Shown one piece after another: positions 5,998-14,037 of a stretch of 64,000 nucleotides of DNA. Position numbers and translations under genes: made by a program. How positions within the stretch are numbered: the stretch's first letter is position 1; the number at the start of each line of letters is the position of its first letter. The notes below the pieces were generated by a model. The model saw only the letters and a list, made by a program, of their open reading frames with translations, had not been told where the DNA came from and made no database searches. The DNA is from an uncultured Bacteroidales bacterium (GTDB lineage Bacteria > Bacteroidota > Bacteroidia > Bacteroidales > P3): positions 124,001 to 188,000 of the forward strand of contig ONGA01000001.1 of assembly GCA_900317285.1 (NCBI GenBank), given 5' to 3'.

Positions 5998-8900
5998 TCA
6001 TAGTTTTCGCACACGGAGCTGGCCTTTTTCATCGTACAGGAAACGGTGGTAGAAACATTCTACAAGGAGTGGAAACACAAAAAGGACAAAAAATGTGGCT
6101 GTGATAAGGCCGCCGATGATGACGATGGCAAGGGGGCGTTGGCTTTCGCTGCCTATGCCAGTGGAAAGGGCTGCAGGTAGAAGACCGAGGGTGGCCATCA
6201 TGGCGGTCATAAGGATAGCTCGGATGCGGCCATGCATTGCCTCTTTTACTGCCTGTTCCAATGAACGATGGGTGCGCAATAGCGACCGTATGTCGGTGAG
6301 CATGATGACCCCATTTTGAATACATATGCCGAAAAGACAGATGAATCCTATACCTGCCGAAATGCTGAAATTGAACCCTGTTATCCACAGGATGAGCAGT
6401 CCTCCTACGGCAGCGGCAGGTACCCCGGTCAGCACCAAGGCAGCATCACGTCCATTGCCGAAGAGGAGATAGAGGATGAGGAAGATGAGCAGCAGACTTA
6501 TAGGCACTACCTGCGTAAGGCGTCGACTTGCACGTTTCTGATTCTCAAAATCGCCACTCCATTCAATGCGGTAGCCCTGCGGCAAGGGTACGGCCTTGCC
6601 AACGGCGACACGCACCTCGTCGACGGCGCTGCCCATGTCGCGGTCGCGCACCGAGAACTTGACAGCACAATACCGCTCGTGGTTCTCGCGGTAAACTATG
6701 AGTGGGCCGACGATGGTGCGGATGGTAGCCAGCTCGCTGATGGGCAGCATGCTTGCATCGCGTGCCGGTACCAGGATACGTCCGATTTGTTCAGGGGTGT
6801 TGCGATAGGCGCTGTCATAGCGCACGACCAGGTCGAACTTCCGTTCGTCCTCGTAGACCTGTGTGGCGGCTTTGCCACCTATGGCCATCTCTATGGTTCG
6901 CTGCACGGCATCCTTCTCTACGCCATAACGTGCCAAGCGGCTCTCGTCGATTTCAATACGCAATTCAGGCTGCCCAATATTGCGCAGCACTCCGAGGTCG
7001 GCAATACCACGTATGGGACGCATGACGCTATCCACCATCAATGCCAATCGCTCAGCCTCATACAAGTCGGGTCCGAAAACTTTGGCCACAATGGCACCTT
7101 TCACACCGCTGACTGCCTCTTCGACGTTGTCGCTTATGGGTTGAGAGAAGTTGAAATCGATGCCCGCGTGACGTTCCAGCGTCGTCTGCATGTCGGCAAT
7201 CAGCGCCTCTTTGCTGCGGTGCCCTTTCCATTGTCGATTGGGGTGCAGCTTGACGAAGAGCTCGATGTTGTAGAAACCCGTGGCGTCGGTGCCGTCGTTG
7301 GGGCGACCCGTCTGGGTCATCACCTCGCTCACCTCGTCGAACCGCACCACCTCGTTCCGCAGCCGGTTGGCCATCTTCACGCTCTCGCCGAGCGAGATGC
7401 TCTGCGGCATGGTGGCGCGGATGTAGATGCTTCCCTCGTCCATTTGCGGTAAAAACTCGGTGCCCAGAAGGAAGAAAACACCCAGGCCGCCAAGCGTCAG
7501 TACCACCGCCACTGGCACCACCACCCTGCGGCGACAGTGCAGCCAGGCAAAGACGCTGTCGCACACACGGTTCACCACCTCTAGGAAACGGTTGCGGTGC
7601 TCATGCACATCTTTCTTCAGCAACATCGACGATAGCACAGGGACCAGCGTCAGCGTGAAAACCAATGCTCCAAAAAGGGCAAAACTGAGCGTGAAAGCCA
7701 GTGGCGAGAACATCTTCCCCTCCACTTTCTGGAAGGCGAAGATGGGCATTAGAGCGGTGATGATGATGAGTTTGGAGAAGGCTACCGAACGGGCTTTCTC
7801 GTTGGCCGTCGCCCGGATGGCACCGCCCTTGCTCCATCGTGCAAAAGCCTCGCGCCCCATTCGCCGCTGGCGGTCGTCGAGCATCACGAAGATGCCCTCC
7901 ACCATCACCACGGCACCATCGATGATGATTCCGAAATCGATGGCACCCATCGACAGCAGATTGGAACTCATTCCGCATAGCCGCAGACAGATAAAAGCAA
8001 ACAAAAGAGCCAGCGGGATAACCACAGAGACGATGACCGTGGTACGCCAGTCACGCATGAAAAGCAACACCACGAGTGTCACCAGCAGTATGCCTTCCAG
8101 TACATTGTGCAGCACCGTCTTGATGGCTAGGTTTACAAGGTCTTCGCGGTCGTAGAAAGGTTCGATGGTCACATCGGCTGGCAACTCGCGCTGTATCTCG
8201 GCCATTTTCTCTTTCAGTGCGGCGATGACTTTCTCGCTGTTCTCACCCTTGTGCATCACCACGATGCCCTCTACCACATCATCTGCTCCGCCTCGTCCCA
8301 CCTGTCCCAGCGGCGGTTTGTAGCTTTCGCTGACTGTGGCCACGTGGCGCACCAGTACCGGTACACCGCCGAGGTTCTTCACCACGATGTTGCCAATCTC
8401 CTCCGTGTTGTTCAGCAGGCCGATGCCGCGCACTACGTAGGCCTCGCCGCCGCGCTCTATCACGTCGCCGCCCACGTTGACATTGCTGCCCGCCAACGCC
8501 TCGTAGAGCTCGATGGCCGAGATGCCATATTGTGTCAGCCTCCCCAGGTCGGCACTCACCTCAAAGGTGCGCACCTTGCCGCCGAAGCTCACCACGTCGG
8601 CTACTCCGGACACGCTGCGCAGCCGTCGCTCGATGACCCAATCCTGGAGGGTCTTCAGCTCGCTCACCGTGAGGCTGTCGCTATGCAGGGTGTAGCGATA
8701 GACCTCGCCCGTGGGGCCGTAGAGCGGTTGCACTTCGGGGCTCACGCCGTCGGGCAGGTCGGCATTGGAGAGTAGGTTGTATATCTGCTGCCGTGCAAAG
8801 TCGGCGTCGGCGTGGTCGTCGAAGAGCACCGTCACCACCGAGAGCCCGAAGAGCGTGGTGCTGCGGATGTCGGTCTTCTGCTGCACCGAGTTCATGGCTA

Positions 8901-9117
8901 TCTCGATGGGGATGCTGACAAATTTCTCAATTTCTTCGGCCGAGCGGCCGGGCCATTGCGTGATGATGGTCACCTTGGTTTGCGTCACGTCGGGGAAGGC
9001 ATCGACAGGCGTCTGCTGGAAGCACACCACGCCAGCCACCACCGCTACCGCCGTGAGCAGCAGCACCAATGTCCGCTGGCACAGCGAGGTGCTGATAATG
9101 CGGTCGATAAGACTCAT
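5998..9117 (-). CDS. CzcA-type heavy-metal efflux RND transporter
   Basis: 1039 residues, the usual length of heavy-metal RND pumps. The protein sits in the inner membrane and drives divalent cations out through an adaptor and a TolC-like channel using the proton gradient. N-terminal features (VDAFPDVT, QWPGRSAEEIE) and the helix-4 signature DFGIIIDGAVVMVE (near residue 393) match the CzcA group associated with Zn/Co/Ni/Cd; the CusA copper/silver signature differs. Twelve membrane helices in two groups are visible. The start overlaps the adaptor stop (ATGA). It is the last gene of a regulator-sensor-channel-adaptor-pump operon. Metal specificity is inferred from the signature. Confidence 0.93.
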   Translation of the reverse strand: MSLIDRIISTSLCQRTLVLLLTAVAVVAGVVCFQQTPVDAFPDVTQTKVTIITQWPGRSAEEIEKFVSIPIEIAMNSVQQKTDIRSTTLFGLSVVTVLFDDHADADFARQQIYNLLSNADLPDGVSPEVQPLYGPTGEVYRYTLHSDSLTVSELKTLQDWVIERRLRSVSGVADVVSFGGKVRTFEVSADLGRLTQYGISAIELYEALAGSNVNVGGDVIERGGEAYVVRGIGLLNNTEEIGNIVVKNLGGVPVLVRHVATVSESYKPPLGQVGRGGADDVVEGIVVMHKGENSEKVIAALKEKMAEIQRELPADVTIEPFYDREDLVNLAIKTVLHNVLEGILLVTLVVLLFMRDWRTTVIVSVVIPLALLFAFICLRLCGMSSNLLSMGAIDFGIIIDGAVVMVEGIFVMLDDRQRRMGREAFARWSKGGAIRATANEKARSVAFSKLIIITALMPIFAFQKVEGKMFSPLAFTLSFALFGALVFTLTLVPVLSSMLLKKDVHEHRNRFLEVVNRVCDSVFAWLHCRRRVVVPVAVVLTLGGLGVFFLLGTEFLPQMDEGSIYIRATMPQSISLGESVKMANRLRNEVVRFDEVSEVMTQTGRPNDGTDATGFYNIELFVKLHPNRQWKGHRSKEALIADMQTTLERHAGIDFNFSQPISDNVEEAVSGVKGAIVAKVFGPDLYEAERLALMVDSVMRPIRGIADLGVLRNIGQPELRIEIDESRLARYGVEKDAVQRTIEMAIGGKAATQVYEDERKFDLVVRYDSAYRNTPEQIGRILVPARDASMLPISELATIRTIVGPLIVYRENHERYCAVKFSVRDRDMGSAVDEVRVAVGKAVPLPQGYRIEWSGDFENQKRASRRLTQVVPISLLLIFLILYLLFGNGRDAALVLTGVPAAAVGGLLILWITGFNFSISAGIGFICLFGICIQNGVIMLTDIRSLLRTHRSLEQAVKEAMHGRIRAILMTAMMATLGLLPAALSTGIGSESQRPLAIVIIGGLITATFFVLFVFPLLVECFYHRFLYDEKGQLRVRKL

Positions 9118-9938
9118 GGCTCAATATTTATTGTGGCGAACATGCCGGGCAGGAGGTGGCGGTCGCGATTTAAGAGGACTATGCGGACTTTCATGGTTTT
9201 GCTGTCGGGGTCGAGAGCGGAATAGACCTTGTCGACGGTGCCACGCCAGGTCTCGTCGGGATGGGCAAGGGTGGTGACGCTAACGGTGTCGCCTTCGTGC
9301 ACACGACTGATGTCGCTCTCGTAGACGTCCCCCATCACCCATACCTTGCTGATGTCGGCCACCTCGAGCATGAGGTCGCCGGCCTGCACATACTGTCCGT
9401 TTGTCACCTCGCGCCGCAGCACGGTGCCTCGTCGCCAAGCACGGATGTCGCCCGTGGCCACCGCGGCCTGCTGTGAGAGGGCTGTCATTGCCACTTCGCA
9501 GCGTTCCATGGCCTCGGTCAGTTCGCGCTCCGATACCAGGCCGTCGTTGTAGAGCGACGATTTCAGCTTCATTTCCCTGTCGGCAAGGTAGTATTCTGAT
9601 TCGACCTGCCGCCGCTGGATGTTGCGCTCGGCGGTTTCGCGTCCCAGCAGCCGGGCTATCAGCATGCCCGCACTCACGTCGTCGCCCACCTCAACGGTAA
9701 GCCCTTCCACCCTGCCGTCAACGGGCGCGACAATCCTCTCGGTGCGCGAAGGGTCTGCGACAACGGTGCCCGTCAGCGTGAGGGTGGCAACGGAGGCAGG
9801 CATCCCCGACGGTTTGGCAGATGGCAATACCGCTTCGATGGCAGACGGTGCCGTAATCTCGGCATCCTGCCCGCCATTGCAGGCAACGAACAAAAGGGCT
9901 ACGGCCAGTGAAAGTGAAGTTGTCGTTTTCGTCATCAT
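9114..9938 (-). CDS. Efflux RND periplasmic adaptor (lipoprotein)
   Basis: 274 residues. The signal peptide ends in LLFVAC (Cys20), so it is lipid-anchored. Next come a biotinyl/lipoyl-like half (VAPVDGRVEGLTVEVGDDV), a helical hairpin (about 105-150, with the RNIQRRQVESEYYLADREMK region split in two), the second lipoyl half (GTVLRREVTNGQYVQAGDLMLEV) and a beta-barrel (VWVMGDVYESDISRVHEGD to the end). It is short for a CzcB/CusB protein because it ends after the barrel. Stop overlaps the pump start by 4 nt, implying translational coupling. Confidence 0.9.
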   Translation of the reverse strand: MMTKTTTSLSLAVALLFVACNGGQDAEITAPSAIEAVLPSAKPSGMPASVATLTLTGTVVADPSRTERIVAPVDGRVEGLTVEVGDDVSAGMLIARLLGRETAERNIQRRQVESEYYLADREMKLKSSLYNDGLVSERELTEAMERCEVAMTALSQQAAVATGDIRAWRRGTVLRREVTNGQYVQAGDLMLEVADISKVWVMGDVYESDISRVHEGDTVSVTTLAHPDETWRGTVDKVYSALDPDSKTMKVRIVLLNRDRHLLPGMFATINIEP

Positions 9939-9947
9939 TATCTTTTT

Positions 9948-11198
9948 TTATTGTCTGTCAACTATTCTATACACTTCCGCTCCGGCGGCCAGGTTGTAGT
10001 CGAGAGCTGCCGTGAGGAGGGCTCCGCGCGCGGCCACCGTCATCTCCTGCGCTTCGCGCCAGGCGGTGTAGATATCTATCAGTTCGAGCAACGAGAGGTT
10101 GTGGGCAAGGTATTGCCGTTCCACACCCTCAATGTCCCACTCGGCGAGGCTATCGGATTCCGCCACCAGACGGCGGCATTGCGCCAGACGTTCTGCGGCA
10201 AGGGCCAGCTGCTGACATTGCTCGCGCTCGGCCGCCGCAAGCATCGTCTGCCGCCGGTCGCGCTCCACCTCAGCACTGCGGATAGCGCCGCGATTGCGGT
10301 CGAAGAGAGGCAGCGTGATACTGGCCCCCACGGCCCAGAAGTTGTGACCTATGTTGCCGTTCTTGTCATACTCCACGCCCACGTTCACCCGTGGCCAAGC
10401 CAACGCTTTCTGTAGCCGAATTTCGGCATCGGCGGCTTCGCAGAGCGATGCATGGTAGCGCAGCAGTGCCGACTGTTCCAAGATGCTGTCAGAGGGAGCC
10501 GGCTCGTCGTTCAGATCAAGTTCCCCGATGCCGAACCCCGTCTCTTCCAGTCCTAGCATTACGGCCAATGCCGTTTTGCACTCGGCCACCGTAGCCTGGC
10601 GTTCCAACTGTTCCGAGAGCAGACCCAGGCGCAGGGTTTCCAGCCGTCGCACCTCCACCAGTGATACCGCCTGCGGGTTGCGGCGGTAGGCGTCGAGGAT
10701 GCGCTCCACGCTCTCGAGTTCGCCCCCTATCAATGCCGCCCTGCGCTGCACCGCCCACAGCTCGCACAGTTGCCGTTTCATCTGCATAGAGAGGCTGAAA
10801 GCCGTCCAGTCGTAGTCGGCCTGCGAGGCCCGTAGTTCGGCATCGGAGCGGCCAATGCGGTGGCTGCGACCGATGGGCAGCGGCTGGCTGACGCTGATGT
10901 CCACCTCGCCGTCGTTGCCGGGGTCGAGCCAGCGGCTGTTCAGGGGGTTATAGAGATTGTAGATACCGCTCACCTCGGGGTTCTCCCAGCGTCGTGCCTG
11001 CCGGGCGTTGGCTTCAGCCTCGGTGCAGGCGAGGCGTGACAAGCGGAGCTCGGCATTGCGCTCGGCAAGGAGCTGTTCGGCCTGAAGGACCATGAGCGTG
11101 TCGATAATCTCCGTGTGGACGCTGTCTGCGCCGTCGCCCGCCCCACCTACACCACTGAAAGCCAGAAAAATAGTCAGAATTGCATTTCCATAAAACAT
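9948..11198 (-). CDS. TolC/CzcC-family outer-membrane efflux protein
   Basis: About 416 residues from the ATG at 11198, the only in-frame ATG that leaves a signal peptide (MFYGNAILTIFLAFSGVGG). A longer frame upstream would run through the promoter. Two long alternating helical repeats (for example LLAERNAELRLSRLACTEAEAN and ERDRRQTMLAAAEREQCQQL, each cut here) are typical of outer-membrane efflux channels; NPEVSGIYNLYN and the ISVSQPLPIG strand fit the beta-barrel parts. It forms the exit duct for the adaptor and pump encoded 9 nt downstream. Confidence 0.88.
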   Translation of the reverse strand: MFYGNAILTIFLAFSGVGGAGDGADSVHTEIIDTLMVLQAEQLLAERNAELRLSRLACTEAEANARQARRWENPEVSGIYNLYNPLNSRWLDPGNDGEVDISVSQPLPIGRSHRIGRSDAELRASQADYDWTAFSLSMQMKRQLCELWAVQRRAALIGGELESVERILDAYRRNPQAVSLVEVRRLETLRLGLLSEQLERQATVAECKTALAVMLGLEETGFGIGELDLNDEPAPSDSILEQSALLRYHASLCEAADAEIRLQKALAWPRVNVGVEYDKNGNIGHNFWAVGASITLPLFDRNRGAIRSAEVERDRRQTMLAAAEREQCQQLALAAERLAQCRRLVAESDSLAEWDIEGVERQYLAHNLSLLELIDIYTAWREAQEMTVAARGALLTAALDYNLAAGAEVYRIVDRQ

Positions 11199-11202
11199 GC
11201 TG

Positions 11203-11210
11203 CAAAGATA
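11203..11210 (-). promoter_or_regulatory. -7 element (TATCTTTG) immediately before the channel gene
   Basis: TATCTTTG is a perfect Bacteroidetes -7 box ending 4 nt before the ATG. If used, the mRNA would be nearly leaderless and would express channel, adaptor and pump separately from the two-component genes. The -33 region is poor. Confidence 0.45.
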
Positions 11211-11282
11211 CCGACTCTCCACGTGTCAGCACATTAGAAACCTCACAGATAGGATTAGAAAACTGTAAGGAAGGGAGACCTG

Positions 11283-12443
11283 CTATTTTGAAAAGCGGAT
11301 GGTGAAGATGGTGTTCTCTGAGGATGAGGTGACGGTGAGCTGGGCACCGTTGCGCTGGAGCAGGGTGTGGGCCAAGGCGAGGCCGATGCCGTGGCCGGGG
11401 ATGCCGTCGGCGTTGGCGGCACGGTAGAAGGGGTCGAAGATGTGTTCCAGCTCCTCGGCGGGGATGGGGCTGCCGTGGTTGGTGACGGAGACGGTGGGAT
11501 ATTCGGCATGGACCACCACGGAGCTCCCGTCGCCGTATTTGACGGCGTTGCCGATAAGGTTCCTTATGGCGATGTACAGCGCATCGGAGTCCATCTTCAC
11601 GCGGAAGGAACCGTGGATATAAAGATTGTGGGGAGGCAACTCGTTCTGGAAGAACCATTCCGAAAGGTCGATGCTCTCTGCTTTCTGCGGACGGTTGCGT
11701 GCATCGTCGATTGCCAGCAGTTGTATGATGATACCGTTGATGCGGTCGACCTGTTTTGCGATGCGCATCAGTGCCGAGCGGTATTCTTCGGGACTGCGGT
11801 CGCGCAACAGGGTCACGTCGCATTCGCCACTGATGACGGCCAGCGGGTTGTTGATTTCGTGCTGTGCATTGTTGACAAACATTTTCTCGGTCTGATAATT
11901 CTGGTCGATGCGGTTCACCATACGCGATGCCCAGAGGCGGCTGACGAGCCATAGCAGCAGCGAGGCACCGAGGACGAACACCACCAGCAGCAGACGCATG
12001 GTGTGGGCAATCTCGTCGCCGTAAGGGTTGCGGCTCAGCACCACGCTGGCGAACGTGCCGCTGTTGTCGTAGTAGAGCAGGGCTGTGCCCACCTCGCCCT
12101 CGTGGTCGAAGTGGACAACCTCGCCACGAAGCAACGAGGCGATCTGGGAACCTGTGAGTAGCGAGGAAAGTGCAGTCTCGATACTGTCTTTGGGGACGAA
12201 TAGCTCTCGCGAGGTAGGAATGGCATGTTGGCTGCGCTGCACGGCGTTGCGATACTTTACGGGGTCGAGGTCATCTTGCCCATAACGCTCCATGGCCAGT
12301 ACACGGGCTTTCTCCTCTAGGTAGTTGTAATACAGTGAGGAGATGTAATGCCGCGTACCAAAATAGAACACTGCGCTTGACACAAGAACCAGCAGGATGG
12401 TAATGGTGCTGTAGGTGAGTGATATTTTGTGTCCGGGTTTCAT
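11283..12443 (-). CDS. Sensor histidine kinase of the metal-efflux operon
   Basis: 386 residues. Two membrane helices (about 8-28 and 150-168) frame a small periplasmic sensor domain. The phosphoacceptor region reads NNAQHEINNPLAV with His195, a variant of the usual SHELRTPL. ATPase boxes are visible: N-box IRNLIGNAVKYG, then HIFDPFYRA and G-box GHGIGLALA. It should phosphorylate the response regulator encoded just upstream; the genes overlap by 4 nt. The sensed metal is not evident from sequence. Confidence 0.9.
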   Translation of the reverse strand: MKPGHKISLTYSTITILLVLVSSAVFYFGTRHYISSLYYNYLEEKARVLAMERYGQDDLDPVKYRNAVQRSQHAIPTSRELFVPKDSIETALSSLLTGSQIASLLRGEVVHFDHEGEVGTALLYYDNSGTFASVVLSRNPYGDEIAHTMRLLLVVFVLGASLLLWLVSRLWASRMVNRIDQNYQTEKMFVNNAQHEINNPLAVISGECDVTLLRDRSPEEYRSALMRIAKQVDRINGIIIQLLAIDDARNRPQKAESIDLSEWFFQNELPPHNLYIHGSFRVKMDSDALYIAIRNLIGNAVKYGDGSSVVVHAEYPTVSVTNHGSPIPAEELEHIFDPFYRAANADGIPGHGIGLALAHTLLQRNGAQLTVTSSSENTIFTIRFSK

Positions 12444-13120
12444 CTGTCACCGAATTTGTAGCCTTGCCCGACAATGGTGTGAATGAGTTTCTGGTCGAAT
12501 GGGTCGTCAATCTTGCTGCGGAGATAGCGGACATAGACATCCACGACGTTAGTCGATGTGTCGAAATCGCGGTCCCATACGTCGCGCAGCAGGTCGCCAC
12601 GCGAAAGCACCTCGCCGTGGTGCAACATCAGGTAGTCCAACAGGCGATATTCTTTGATGCTGAGGTAAATGTGCTTTCCGTCGCGCGTGGCGCGATGGGA
12701 AACGGGGTCGAGATGCAGGTCGCCGTATGTGCGTGAGGATGCTGTGGGGTGTAAATCGCTCCGCCGCAACTGTGCTTCGATACGCGCCAGTAGCTCGGTG
12801 AATTTGAACGGCTTAACCATATAGTCGTCGGCACCGGCACGGAGACCCATCACAATGTCGTCGGTGGTACCCAGTGCGGTCAGCATGATGATGGGCAAGT
12901 CATATCCATACTCTTGCCGAAGGCGGCGACAGAGATCGACTCCCGAAAGGCCAGGCATACGGATGTCGAGGATGGCGAGGTCGATTGTGCCGTCTTGCAG
13001 CTGCTGCCAGGCCTCGTTGCCGTCGGAGACTTGGAGGGTGTCATATCCGCAGTCGGCAAGTCCGCGACACACGAAGTCGCGGATAGAAGCCTCGTCGTCG
13101 GCAATAAGAATCCGTTTCAT
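12440..13120 (-). CDS. OmpR-family response regulator of the metal-efflux operon
   Basis: 226 residues from the ATG at 13120 (MKRILIADDE), the standard receiver start; the frame is open further upstream but that part belongs to the leader. The receiver has the acidic pocket in ADDE, Asp52 in LDIRMPG, Thr in IMLTALG and Lys in YMVKPF. The C-terminal winged helix contains LSIKEYRLLDYLMLHHGEVLSR (cut: LSIKEYRLLDYL) and DVYVRYLRSKID. It probably activates this operon when phosphorylated by the partner kinase. The preceding signal-peptide-like ORF stops 2 nt before this start. Confidence 0.92.
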   Translation of the reverse strand: MKRILIADDEASIRDFVCRGLADCGYDTLQVSDGNEAWQQLQDGTIDLAILDIRMPGLSGVDLCRRLRQEYGYDLPIIMLTALGTTDDIVMGLRAGADDYMVKPFKFTELLARIEAQLRRSDLHPTASSRTYGDLHLDPVSHRATRDGKHIYLSIKEYRLLDYLMLHHGEVLSRGDLLRDVWDRDFDTSTNVVDVYVRYLRSKIDDPFDQKLIHTIVGQGYKFGDR

Positions 13121-13122
13121 TG

Positions 13123-13203
13123 CTATTCTATATATGCGGTCTGTGCTGCCAGCGGCGCGAGGCATCCTAATAGTAATATGGTGATAATGAGTATTCTCTT
13201 CAT
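13123..13203 (-). CDS. 26-residue signal-peptide-like small ORF
   Basis: ATG at 13203, TAG at 13123-13125. The product begins MKRILIITILLLGCLAPLAA and ends QTAYIE: positive N-terminus, hydrophobic core, a possible lipobox (LLGC) and an Ala-Gln cleavage-like site, then only a few residues. It lies directly after a strong promoter and 2 nt before the response-regulator start. It may be a secreted micropeptide, a leader coupling translation of the regulator, or the stump of a decayed secreted protein. No family is recognised. Confidence 0.5.
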   Translation of the reverse strand: MKRILIITILLLGCLAPLAAQTAYIE

Positions 13204-13229
13204 AAGATGACATCTGAAATTTTCAGCTG

Positions 13230-13260
13230 CAAAAATACGAATAGATTTTCGAACGCAAGA
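13230..13260 (-). promoter_or_regulatory. Promoter of the metal-efflux operon
   Basis: On the - strand TTG (in TCTTGCG, near 13256-13258) is followed after about 18 nt by TATTTTTG (13230-13237), the Bacteroidetes -33/-7 pair. Transcription would start about 20 nt before the small ORF. Confidence 0.75.
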
Positions 13261-13437
13261 TTATTTTCCTCTAATGCCCGAAAAAAATGTTAATCAGAAA
13301 CTTCTCCATTATCTTATATGATTCAAACCAGCAATTTGACAATACCTTTTGGATCGAGGCTCCCAGGCCAGACGGAAAAGAGAAACAGGGGTCGCTGTTA
13401 CATGGCGACATTCGGAGCAATGGGAATGGATGAAATT

Positions 13438-13612
13438 TGTCGCGACTGAATCGCGACACACACTGGAACGGGAGCGGGGCTGAAGCCACTGACACGGGAC
13501 AACCCGTTGGGGCGGAGGCAAGCGGCTGGGAACGGGACGAAGCTGCGGGGATGGCGGGCATTAAATGCCCGGGCAATGGACGAAGGGGAGAAACGGGGCT
13601 GACGCCCCGGGC
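13438..13612. repeat. Cluster of short GC-rich palindromes
   Basis: Perfect or near-perfect hairpins: TGTCGCGA/TCGCGACA (13438-13458), CGGGACAACCCG (near 13495-13506), GGGCAT/ATGCCC (13556-13570) and GGGGC/GCCCC (13595-13608). They resemble the GGGGCTGAAGCCCC-type extragenic palindromes found in many bacteria. Confidence 0.65.
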
Positions 13613-13628
13613 ACGGTGGCTTTTTTAT

Positions 13629-13658
13629 GGGATGAATGGGCGATTTGGGCGGAATGGG
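13629..13658. repeat. 9-bp-period G-tract array (G-quadruplex-like)
   Basis: GGG tracts at 13629, 13638, 13647 and 13656 on the + strand, each with a 6-nt loop: four perfect tracts in exact 9-bp register. Confidence 0.75.
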
Positions 13659-13734
13659 TTATTTGATTGATTTTCAGGTGTTTTGATGTAAAATAGACAA
13701 ATGGCTGGTTTTGTGGGTGTTAGGGCCGTTTCAA

Positions 13735-13778
13735 AGAAGGCACATAGAAGGAACGTAGAAGGGAGAAAGAAGGGATAC
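13735..13778. repeat. Four 11-bp tandem repeats (AGAAGGNANNN)
   Basis: Units start at 13735, 13746, 13757 and 13768: AGAAGGCACAT, AGAAGGAACGT, AGAAGGGAGAA and AGAAGGGATAC. The 11-bp period matches the arrays at 21801 and 41658. Confidence 0.75.
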
Positions 13779-13795
13779 CGTTTGAATTGAAAAAT

Positions 13796-13825
13796 GGGTT
13801 TAATGGGCGGGATGGGGCGAATGGG
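13796..13825. repeat. 9-bp-period G-tract array (G-quadruplex-like)
   Basis: GGG tracts at 13796, 13805, 13814 and 13823 in exact 9-bp register on the + strand, 18 bp right of the 11-bp array. Confidence 0.75.
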
Positions 13826-13934
13826 TATAATCTTATTGCCATGATATGGCAACACACAGAACAAGAAAAAATGGCGTTATAATAATAAAAACAATAATTC
13901 CTATTGAAAAGGAAAATGGCGTTATCTTGAATGG

Positions 13935-13969
13935 CAAAAAAGAAAGGGTGCCCGATGGGGACACCCTTT
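13935..13969 (-). terminator. Terminator of nifJ
   Basis: On the - strand AAAGGGTG...CACCCTTT forms an 8-bp stem followed by CTTTTTTGCC, about 68 nt after the nifJ stop. Confidence 0.85.
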
Positions 13970-14037
13970 GCTGTTGATGATGCGGGGCTGTAACGGGTTG
14001 CTACCGAATGGAAGCAACTTGCACCCGCGTGTCAATA

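Larger units (their letters stand above)
13261..14037. other. Repeat-rich intergenic region
   Basis: About 780 bp with no credible gene. Short palindromes fill 13438-13612. Two 9-bp-period G-tract arrays (13629-13658 and 13796-13825) flank an 11-bp tandem array (13735-13778). A direct repeat AAAATGGCGTTAT occurs near 13868 and 13914, and the nifJ terminator is at the right end. Open frames here look like by-products of the repeats. Confidence 0.7.
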
